Shown one piece after another: positions 1-6,223 of a stretch of DNA of 6,223 bases. Location of the stretch: assembly GCA_017354595.1 (NCBI GenBank), contig JAFMQQ010000198.1, forward strand, positions 1-6,223, given 5' to 3'. Numbering within the stretch: the stretch's first letter is position 1; the number at the start of each line of letters is the position of its first letter. Both the position numbers and the translations under genes were made by a program. The notes beneath the pieces are model-generated. The model was not told the DNA's origin, ran no database searches, and saw only the letters and a program-made list of their open reading frames with translations. The stretch comes from Micromonosporaceae bacterium. Lineage in GTDB: Bacteria > Actinomycetota > Actinomycetes > Mycobacteriales > Micromonosporaceae.

Positions 1-739
1 GCCAGAGGTGGTTGATCTGTGGCCGGTCGGCCGGGCGGGCGCTGTTGAGCAGGAAGCTCTTCAGCAGGTCGGCGGCGCCCAGCCGCATACCACGGTCGTT
101 CATCGTCTCGAATGCCTCGACCGCGAAGGCGGAATCCCTGGTGGAGATCTCCACCAGCACCACCCGGTCGAGCAGCCAGTAGATGAAGAATGGCAGATCA
201 TCGTCCTGCACATCGACCGGGAATAGCTCGTCGATGTCGGTGTACCGCGCGACCAGATTCTTCTCGGACGTGGTAAGTGCACGGTCCAGCCTTACGTCGT
301 GGCCACCGAGCAGGGCCGAAAGCACCGGCCGGCGCGGCATGACCGGATCCTCAACGGCGAACTCCGAGTGCCCGAAGTGGTCGGAGACGATCAGCGTGTC
401 GAGCGCGGGTACCGCGTCGTCACGGTCGGCCTGTAGCCGGTGCAGCCAGACCAGCAGCAGCATGAGAGTCGTCAGCCGCTGCTGGCCATCGACGATGATC
501 GTCTGGTTCGGCGCATGGTGGGTGATGATCGGTCCGAGGAAGTAGGGCTCAAACGTCGCCACGTCCCGCAACTCGTGCTCGGGCTTGCGCTGGCTCAAGT
601 AATGAGTGGTCAGGTCATTGATCAGATCCTGTAAGTGGGCTCTCTTCCACTCGTATTCGCGCTGGTAGGTGTCGAGTACGTAACGCCGGCCGAAGAGCGA
701 GCGTACCGTCCATGGCTGCCCACCAATACGGTCCATCAT
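1..739 (-). CDS. DUF262 (GmrSD N-terminal-like) domain protein, partial: C-terminus runs off the window
   Basis: The leftward frame stays open from ATG at 739 to the window edge, giving 246 residues with no stop. Three motif blocks identify DUF262: YQREYEWKR at residues 25-33, VDGQQRLTTL at 83-92, and FETMNDRGMRLGAADLLKS at 210-228. In this family the DGQQR motif is linked to nucleotide hydrolysis, and related domains form the N-terminal half of the GmrSD type IV restriction enzyme and of the phosphorothioation-sensing SspE and BrxU. The usual C-terminal partner, a DUF1524 HNH-type nuclease domain, would lie beyond the edge, so its presence is unknown. The ATG at 739 is chosen because a strong purine-rich ribosome site sits 7 bases upstream; a second ATG follows at once (736), and an in-frame ATG at 757 would overlap that site. 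The protein is probably cytoplasmic. A TTA leucine codon lies at residue 36. The role in phage defence is inferred from the family; the domain call is firm. Confidence 0.88.
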   Translation of the reverse strand, partial: MMDRIGGQPWTVRSLFGRRYVLDTYQREYEWKRAHLQDLINDLTTHYLSQRKPEHELRDVATFEPYFLGPIITHHAPNQTIIVDGQQRLTTLMLLLVWLHRLQADRDDAVPALDTLIVSDHFGHSEFAVEDPVMPRRPVLSALLGGHDVRLDRALTTSEKNLVARYTDIDELFPVDVQDDDLPFFIYWLLDRVVLVEISTRDSAFAVEAFETMNDRGMRLGAADLLKSFLLNSARPADRPQINHLW

Positions 740-746
740 GTCGACA

Positions 747-755
747 CCCCTCCCC
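747..755 (-). promoter_or_regulatory. Ribosome binding site of the DUF262 gene
   Basis: Read leftward, this is GGGGAGGGG, ending 7 bases before the first of two adjacent ATG codons (739 and 736). It is the strongest Shine-Dalgarno-like stretch upstream of this gene and decides the start. It would be inside the coding region if the upstream in-frame ATG at 757 were used. Confidence 0.6.
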
Positions 756-1035
756 ATGCACGCCACGATCCTGCGGGACGTTACAGCTGGCTGCATTGGT
801 CGACATCACCATTGCGGCCAGATGTTCTCTGACCTTCGTCGATGCCGGTCTCCGATTGGCGACGGCGATTGGTTCGAGCGGTTGCGACTGCTGGCGAGTC
901 GACCTTCCTTGCGGCCATCTCCATCCCGGCCAGTTGATCCGTGTGACTCGACCACGGACGCCAGTGTCGGCGGAACCGTGGCGTTCGCCGGTCGCGTGGC
1001 GGATCACCCTGAGAAGGCGGTCGCGAGGCCGGCAT

Positions 1036-1043
1036 GAGAGGGT
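1036..1043 (+). promoter_or_regulatory. Ribosome binding site of the aldo/keto reductase gene
   Basis: GAGAGGGT lies 6 bases (1044-1049) upstream of the ATG at 1050. This is good Shine-Dalgarno spacing and supports that start over the internal methionine at residue 28, which would remove the start of the conserved barrel. Confidence 0.55.
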
Positions 1044-1049
1044 AGATCC

Positions 1050-1907
1050 ATGCCTGATCAGAACGCCAAAGCCGCCGGCAGTATCGACGTGGGCGGCGAC
1101 CTGACCGTCAACCGGCTCGGCTTCGGTGCCATGCGGATAACCGGCCCCGGCGTCTGGGGCGAGCCGAAGAGCCGCGACGAAGCCAAGGCGGTACTGCGCC
1201 GCGTGGTCGAGCTGGGAGTCAACTTCATCGACACCGCCGACTCGTACGGTCCGCACATCAGCGAGGAGCTGATCGCCGAGGCGCTGTACCCGTACCCGGA
1301 TGACCTCGTCATCGCGACCAAGGGCGGGCTGGAGCGCACCGGGCCGGGGAAGTGGCCGGTCAACGGCCGGCCCGAGCACCTGGTGGAGGCGTGCGAGGGC
1401 AGCCTGCGCCGGCTGCGCCTGGAGCAGATCCCGCTGTACCAGTGGCACCGGCCGGATCCGAAGGTGCCGTTTGAGGACTCGCTCGGTGCGATCTTCCAGC
1501 TGAAGGAACAGGGGAAGATCCGCCACATTGGACTGTCCAATGTGTCTGAAGAGCAACTGCGCCAGGCGCAGCGGCTGACCCCGATCGTCTCCATCCAGAA
1601 TCGGTACAATGTGGACGATCGCCAGTCGGAGTCGCTGGTGGACCTGTGCGAGCAGGAACAGATGGTCTTCCTGCCCTGGGCGCCGATCCAGGACCTGGAC
1701 CGCAACGCGACGGTACGGGAGATCGCGCAGGCGCACGGGGTGACGCCGCGGCAGGTGGTACTCGCCTGGCTGCTGGCCCGCTCGCCGTCGATCCTGCCGA
1801 TCCCGGGTACCGGCTCGGTGGACCACCTGGAGGAGAACGTGGCCGCGGCCGCCCTGAGCCTGACCGGGAACGAGGTGGCCCAGCTGACCAGAGCCGGCCT
1901 CGGCTAG
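1050..1907 (+). CDS. Aldo/keto reductase, pyridoxine 4-dehydrogenase (PdxI/YdbC)-like
   Basis: This is a complete 285-residue soluble NADPH-dependent oxidoreductase of the aldo/keto reductase superfamily, a TIM-barrel fold acting on carbonyl substrates in the cytoplasm. The catalytic tetrad is visible: Asp61 and Tyr66 in FIDTADSYG, Lys91 in IATKGG, and His133 in QWHRPDP. Cofactor-site segments are IGLSNVS (160-166), QNRYN (183-187) and, near the C-terminus, LPIPGTGSVDHLEEN (249-263), which binds the 2'-phosphate side of NADPH in this superfamily. The opening (NRLGFGAMRITGPGVWGEP) and the DTADSYGPH and EALYPYPDDL segments closely recall E. coli YdbC, reported as the pyridoxal reductase PdxI. 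Pyridoxal-to-pyridoxine reduction is therefore the leading guess, but substrate cannot be assigned from sequence alone. The length is normal for the family. The gene stands alone, divergent from the DUF262 gene and convergent with the transporter operon. A 5-base-pair hairpin (1892-1896 with 1901-1905) overlaps its end. Confidence 0.93.
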   Translation: MPDQNAKAAGSIDVGGDLTVNRLGFGAMRITGPGVWGEPKSRDEAKAVLRRVVELGVNFIDTADSYGPHISEELIAEALYPYPDDLVIATKGGLERTGPGKWPVNGRPEHLVEACEGSLRRLRLEQIPLYQWHRPDPKVPFEDSLGAIFQLKEQGKIRHIGLSNVSEEQLRQAQRLTPIVSIQNRYNVDDRQSESLVDLCEQEQMVFLPWAPIQDLDRNATVREIAQAHGVTPRQVVLAWLLARSPSILPIPGTGSVDHLEENVAAAALSLTGNEVAQLTRAGLG

Positions 1908-1952
1908 GGATGCTTCGGAGTTCGGTGTGGTGCTTGATCTGGCTTGATGCTG

Positions 1953-2135
1953 TCATGGGCCGGCAACGTTGATCGCGGTTTTGATCGTTGCAGCATCGGC
2001 ATATGCGTCGGCGAGCACGAGCCGCAGGAGTGCCATGAGCAGCCGAGGTTGACGCCGACAATCGGGAGCTCAGGGCTGCGAGCGTCAGTGCGGCGACGGC
2101 AGTGTCCACAGTGGCCTCCAACGCGGGATCCGGAC
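1953..2135 (-). pseudogene. Possible decayed coding remnant, unidentified
   Basis: On the minus strand, positions 2135 down to about 2050 read in one frame as an alanine-rich helix-like segment (ALEATVDTAVAALTLAALSS) with mostly G or C at third positions. From about 2050 the coding-like character moves to another frame, reading RLLMALLRLVLADAYADAAT and ending at TGA (1953-1955). The switch would need a frameshift, and no ribosome site or start is evident. This could be the tail of a decayed gene or insertion-sequence transposase, or chance in GC-rich DNA. I do not recognise the family. An imperfect GATC-rich inverted repeat, GCAACG (1963-1968) with CGTTGC (1986-1991), lies in the same stretch. 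Confidence 0.2.
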
Positions 2136-2147
2136 GGGAACGTCTGG
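2130..2147. terminator. Candidate bidirectional terminator hairpin between the converging genes
   Basis: Positions 2130-2136 (CCGGACG) pair with 2141-2147 (CGTCTGG) around the four-base loop GGAA. In rightward RNA this is a 7-pair stem with one G-U wobble and a GNRA-type loop; in leftward RNA the same pair is an A-C mismatch. The hairpin abuts the stop codon of the methyltransferase-like gene (2148-2150). There is no T-run on either side, which is common for actinobacterial terminators but also weakens the call. Confidence 0.35.
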
Positions 2148-3274
2148 CTACTCTCCCTCTCGGGCGCTGGGCAGCCGGTTGCGGCTGTTCTGCAACGCGG
2201 CAACCAGGGCCGGTGGCATGGAGTCGAGGACCTGCTGCGGGTACTCCAGCCGGTGCTCGCCCGCCCGCAGCGTCAGTGGAACCGGGTGCCTGCGCCGGCA
2301 CCAGGCACACCGCCCGATCGTGCCGGTGGGCACGAAGCGGCGGCACTCGTCGCACCGGTCCCGTACGGTGTGCGGCCGGCGTACCGGGGCGCGGCGGTAG
2401 AGGGTCAGCCGGTCGCGCAGGCCGGGCCAGTTGGGTAGCGGTACGGTCGCCACCGGGGCCCAGTTCAGCGCCAGTTCCCGGTGCAGCCGGGGCGTACCGG
2501 TCGCGCCGTCCGGCCCGTCCCCGACCGGGGCGTCTCCAATGTAGACAAACATCTCGCCACGGCACCCGCGCAGCGCGTCGTACCCCGCGGCGTCGCTGTC
2601 GTACGGCGGCCAGCACAGCAGCAGGGTACGGTCGCGGTGCCGGCGTACCGCGGCCACCGCATCGAGCGTCGTCACCGGGTACCACTGGCGCCCGGGCGGC
2701 GCCGGCTGCGCATCGCAGGCGACGATGTCCACACCGGACCCGGCGAGCAGGGCCGCCCAGTAGCCGGTACCGGCGCCGCTTTCCACCAGCGGACCGAGCC
2801 GGGCCAGCGCGGCCAGCGCCTCCGGCCCGGGTACCGCCCAGGCGAAGCGGGTGACCAGCTCCCGCCGGCGGGTGGGCAGGTCGAGCAGCCGGGCCAGGCC
2901 GGGCCGGACTCCGCCGTCGAGCAGGATCCGCACCAGTTCCAGGTACGGGTTGCCGGCAGGCTCGCGTACCGCCGCCAACCGCCGGTGGTACCGGCGCAGC
3001 CGGTCCATCGCCTGGTAGAAGTCCACTTCGGACACCTCGTTCGCGGCCCAGCCGAACCGCGCCACGAACTCGTGATAGCCCGCCAGCCGGCGCAGCCTGG
3101 GCCAGGTGATCGGTGTCATCCAGCGCGGCGGGTACGGCGCACCGGGTGCGACGTGCCGCCACCCGCCAGCCCGGTCCGGCCCGGCCGGTGCTCCACAGTG
3201 GACACAGATCGGGTGCCGGTCGACCAGCACCGGCGCACCCGCCGCCCCGCACAGCGGCTGGACCTGGTGGAGAG

Positions 3275-3278
<4 letters not shown>
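2148..3278 (-). CDS. Putative SAM-dependent methyltransferase with zinc-binding ends, last gene of the Liv-type operon
   Basis: The protein has 376 residues. The centre carries LVESGAGTGYWAALL (164-178), a class I methyltransferase SAM-binding glycine motif, followed by VDIVACDAQP (183-192), whose acidic residue suits ribose binding. TLLLCWPPYDSDAAGYDAL (218-236) has a PPY core at the motif IV position, with Trp instead of the Asn/Asp of amino-methyltransferases. LPNWPGLRDRLTLYRR (281-296) is a conserved-looking end of the fold. The C-terminal part holds four cysteines in two CxxC pairs (309/312 and 324/327), a likely zinc ribbon; the N-terminus has Cys10 and a CxxC at 25/28, perhaps a second metal site. 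No signal peptide or membrane segment is seen. It starts at GTG 3278, overlapping the livF stop by 4 bases (GTGA). I see no good ribosome site, so re-initiation after livF is likely. An ATG at residue 54 is a weaker alternative that would lose the N-terminal cysteines. Substrate and role are unknown; methyltransferase activity is inferred. Confidence 0.75.
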
Positions 3279-3971
<693 letters not shown>

Positions 3972-3979
<8 letters not shown>

Positions 3980-5876
3980 GCTGCCTCCCGAGGTAGGCCC
4001 GGACCACGACCGGGTCGGCGAGCACGGCGGCGGGTTCGCCGTCGGCGATGAGCACGCCGTGGTTGAGTACCACGATCCGGGTGGCGAGCTGGCTGAGCAC
4101 CCGGAGCAGGTGCTCGACGATGACGATCGATACTCCACTGTGGTGGATGCGCCGGATCACGGCGACGGCGTCGTCGATCTCAGCCGGGTTGAGCCCGGCG
4201 AGCGCCTCATCCAGCAGCAGCACCGCCGGCTCGGCGGCGATGGCGCGCGCCATCTCCAGCAGCTGCCGCTGGTGCAGGTTCAGCGCGGCCGGGTGGGCGT
4301 CGGCGAGGTGCTCCAGCCGTACCGTGGCCAGGTGCTGCCGGGCCAGCGTACGGGCGGCGTGCAGTCCGGCCGCCCGCCGCCCGAACATCACCGCCATCGC
4401 GACGTTGTCCAGCACCGTCATCGAGGCGAACGGCTTGGGGATCTGGTACGTGCGCGCCACCCCGGTGTGCGCCACCCGGTGCGGTGCCAGCCGGCCGATG
4501 CTGGCGCCGGCGATGCGGATCCGGCCCCTGGTCGGCCGCAGTACGCCGGAGAGCAGGTTCACCAGGGTGGTCTTGCCGGAGCCGTTGGGCCCGACCAGCC
4601 CGACGATCTCCCCGGCGCGCACCTTCAGCGTCACGTCCTCCAGCGCCCGTACCCCACCGAAGTCCCGGGTGACAGCCTGGCAGTCGACGAGCACCCGATC
4701 ACCGTCCATAGTAGACTGTGCCGCCGGTGGCTCCGGCGCGACCGCCGGCTGTTCGGCCGGCCGCTGTGCGGGCAGCGACGGCCCGCGCCGGCGCAGCCAG
4801 CCCCGCCCGTGCAGCCAACCCACCACAATGGATACGCCGGCGGCGGCGAGCATTGAGTAGAGCACCATGTCCAGCTGGTCCCAGTAGTCGGTGAGGCTCA
4901 GCGCCGAATAGACCAGCACCAGGGTGAACAGCGCCCACCACGGGTGCGCGCGCAGCCGGCCGTACAGGCCGGCCGGCGCCACGACCACCAGCGCGGCCAG
5001 CAGCGCACCGAGGATGATGTCCCTGGTGGCGTCCTGGCCGCCCGCGGTCAGCCGGTCCTGTAGCACCACGACCAGCAGCGCGCCGACCACCGGGCCCAGC
5101 CAGTGCCGGCGACCGCCCAGCACGCTGATGACGATGACGAACAGCGGTACGGTCAGGCCGAAGACACTCTCCACGGCGACATGGCCGATCTGCATGCCGA
5201 AGACCGCACCGGAGAGACCACCCAACACTCCACTGCAGACGATCGCCAGCATCTTGTACCGCAGCGTCGGTACGCCCAGCACCTCGGCCGCGTCCTCACC
5301 GTCGTGGATGGCGGACAGCCCGCGCCCGAAGCGGGACTCGTGGATCGCCAGCGCCGCGCCGACCGCGAGCGTGGCGACCACCAGGTTGAGCAGGAAGAGC
5401 AACTGCTGGAAGCTGCCCAGCCAGTCCGGATAGGACGGTACCGGCAGCGTGGTGCCCTGCCCGCCGTCGATCGATCCGTTGATCCGGGCGAACGCGGCGA
5501 GGATGAACGGCACGGCGAGGGTCAGCAGCGCGAAGATCTCACCGCGCAGCGATCGCCAGAAGGCGACGAAACCCACCGCCGCGGCGAGTACCCCACCGAG
5601 CACGCCACCGATCACGATGCTGGCCAGGAAGTTGCCGCCGTGCCGGCCGGTGTACACCGCCATCGCGTACGCGCCCACCGCGACATAGGCACCCTGGCCG
5701 AAACTGAAGTAGCCGGCGTACCCGGAAAGGATATTCCAGCTCGTCGCCTGGGCCGCCCAGAACAGTACGACGGCGCCGAGCGTCACGTCGTACTCGGGCA
5801 GGCCGATGGCGCCGTTGAACCGGAACGCGATGCCGAGCGCCACCGCCACGACGACCAGAACCGCCAGCTTCCTCAT
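3972..5876 (-). CDS. livM-livG: LivM-LivG fusion: ABC importer permease joined to ATPase
   Basis: One 634-residue protein combining two HAAT subunits. Residues 1 to about 305 form the LivM permease: hydrophobic helices from residue 2 onward, the family hallmark GYAGYFSFGQGAYVAVGAY (52-70), and the cytoplasmic coupling loop SRFGRGLSAIHDGEDAAEVLGV (181-202) that contacts the ATPase. Residues 311-355 add two further hydrophobic segments not usual after LivM. A Pro/Ala-rich linker (about 365-388) follows, then the LivG ATPase: Walker A GPNGSGKTT (429-437), Q-loop Gln478 in ARTYQIPKPF, a degenerate signature LNLHQRQ (532-538), Walker B AVLLLDEALAGL (551-562) with Glu557, and switch His589 in IVEHL. 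It should energise and form half of the import channel for amino acids or related small molecules. Such fusions are known in actinobacteria. ATG 5876 overlaps the livH stop by 4 bases (ATGA) without a clear ribosome site of its own, so coupling is likely. Confidence 0.93.
3984..3989 (-). promoter_or_regulatory. Ribosome binding site deciding the livF GTG start
   Basis: Read leftward, GGGAGG lies 4 bases before GTG 3979, inside the final codons of the upstream gene. The short spacing and the 8-base overlap point to translational coupling. Confidence 0.5.
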
Positions 5877-6223
5877 GTCACGCGCCTGGTGAACAGGCCC
5901 TGCGGGCGCAGCAGCAGGGCGAGGACGATGGCGAGAAACAACACGAAGGGCTCGGTGGAGGGTGACCAGATCGCGGAGACCAGACCGGAGAGCACGCCGA
6001 CGCCGACCCCGGCCAGCAGGGTGCCGAGCAGGTTGCCGATGCCGCCCAGAATCACCACCGCGAAGACGGTTCCGAACCAGTCGTACGGGGTGGCCGGGGT
6101 GATGCTGTTGCCCAGCGCGAAGACGGCGCCGGCGACCGCGGCGCTGGCGCCGGCCATGCCACCCAGCAGCAGTCCCAGCCGCTGGTGGTCGATGCCGAAG
6201 GCGGCCGCCACCGCGCGGTCCTG
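5873..6223 (-). CDS. livH: Branched-chain/hydrophobic amino-acid-type ABC transporter permease LivH, partial: N-terminus off the window
   Basis: The frame is open from the window edge (6223) to TGA at 5873-5875, giving the last 116 residues. A typical permease is near 290, so more than half of the protein lies upstream. The first visible residues (QDRAVAAAFGIDHQRLG) are the coupling loop by which LivH-type permeases contact the ATPase. Membrane segments follow: LGLLLGGMAGASAAVAGAVF, then FGTVFAVVILGGIGNLLGTL running into a second helix, and a final FVLFLAIVLALLLRP. The ending RPQGLF is characteristic of the family. It pairs with the LivM half of the next gene to make the heterodimeric channel. 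The internal ATG at 6211 is not the start, because the conserved loop continues upstream of it. The substrate-binding protein is likely further upstream, by analogy with other Liv operons. Confidence 0.92.
   Translation of the reverse strand, partial: QDRAVAAAFGIDHQRLGLLLGGMAGASAAVAGAVFALGNSITPATPYDWFGTVFAVVILGGIGNLLGTLLAGVGVGVLSGLVSAIWSPSTEPFVLFLAIVLALLLRPQGLFTRRVT

Larger units (their letters stand above)
740..1049. other. Divergent intergenic region between the DUF262 gene and the aldo/keto reductase gene
   Basis: About 310 bases without a convincing gene. Apart from the ribosome sites at its two ends (747-755 leftward, 1036-1043 rightward) it should carry the promoters for both divergent genes, but I find no clear -35/-10 pair. 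Minor structures are a repeated CGATTGG at 853-859 and 866-872 (13-base period), an inverted repeat CCACGG (952-957) with CCGTGG (976-981), and three GTCGAC palindromes near 740, 799 and 898. None matches an operator I recognise. Frames crossing the region lack codon bias or domain motifs. Confidence 0.5.

Noticed and set aside
8..634. Rightward short frames over the left end
   Set aside because: They are antisense to the DUF262 frame, which has three conserved motif blocks and a strong start site.
779..786. TGTAAC (leftward) as a -10 element for the DUF262 gene
   Set aside because: No acceptable -35 hexamer lies at 16-18 bases, so the match alone is not convincing.
615..1826. Leftward 403-residue open frame
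   Set aside because: Antisense to the reductase with its full catalytic tetrad, and out of frame with the DUF262 gene at its end.
1892..1905. Hairpin AGCCG-GCCT-CGGCT at the end of the reductase gene as terminator
   Set aside because: Only five base pairs, inside the coding sequence and without a T-run; not enough to call separately.
1963..1991. Inverted repeat GCAACG/CGTTGC as an insertion-sequence end
   Set aside because: Only six bases per arm with a 17-base spacer, no partner repeat elsewhere and no target-site duplication seen.
1360..3252. Leftward 630-residue open frame
   Set aside because: It lies antisense to the reductase and in a different frame over the methyltransferase-like gene. 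Its translation is Arg/Pro/Ala-rich without domain motifs, a typical GC-rich shadow.
3980..4138. Longer livF start at ATG 4138
   Set aside because: The added residues are a Ser/Pro-rich shadow of the LivG coding sequence; GTG 3979 has a ribosome site and gives the family's normal N-terminus.
4048..4860. Two overlapping rightward frames of about 265-270 residues
   Set aside because: Both are antisense to the LivG domain, whose Walker A, Walker B and switch motifs are intact. They contain no recognisable domain.

Overview
The window looks like chromosomal DNA from a high-GC actinobacterium. Coding regions show strong G/C preference at third codon positions, GTG starts are used beside ATG, and neighbouring genes overlap by a few bases. 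The tetranucleotide GTAC (in forms such as CGTACCG and GGTACCGG) is unusually frequent, which reminds me of Micromonosporaceae. That family assignment is an inference.

Left part (1-1049): the first gene runs leftward off the window. It encodes the N-terminal 246 residues of a DUF262/GmrSD-type protein, a family common in anti-phage restriction and nucleic-acid-sensing defence proteins. It is easy to miss because no stop codon lies inside the window and long spurious frames cover it. A gene-free stretch of about 310 bases (740-1049) separates it from a divergent aldo/keto reductase gene.

Centre (1050-2147): a complete 285-residue aldo/keto reductase with an intact catalytic tetrad, most like the pyridoxine 4-dehydrogenase (PdxI/YdbC) type. 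After it comes a 240-base convergent gap. The gap holds a weak coding-like remnant in two leftward frames and a small hairpin placed directly at the end of the leftward operon.

Right part (2148-6223): a tight leftward operon whose upstream end lies outside the window. In order of transcription it encodes a LivH-type permease (C-terminal part only), a LivM permease fused to a LivG ATPase, a LivF ATPase, and a 376-residue protein with a Rossmann/SAM-type glycine motif and a C-terminal four-cysteine zinc ribbon. The three junctions overlap by 4, 8 and 4 bases, so the genes are probably translationally coupled. Together the first three form the membrane and energising parts of a hydrophobic (branched-chain) amino-acid-type ABC importer. 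No substrate-binding protein is visible and it may lie upstream. The methyltransferase-like last gene is the most intriguing component, since nothing in a standard Liv transporter calls for one.

I saw no tRNA, rRNA, CRISPR array, complete insertion sequence or clear sigma-70 promoter. I do not see a demonstrably new system. The best leads are the coupled transporter/methyltransferase operon and the truncated-by-window defence gene.
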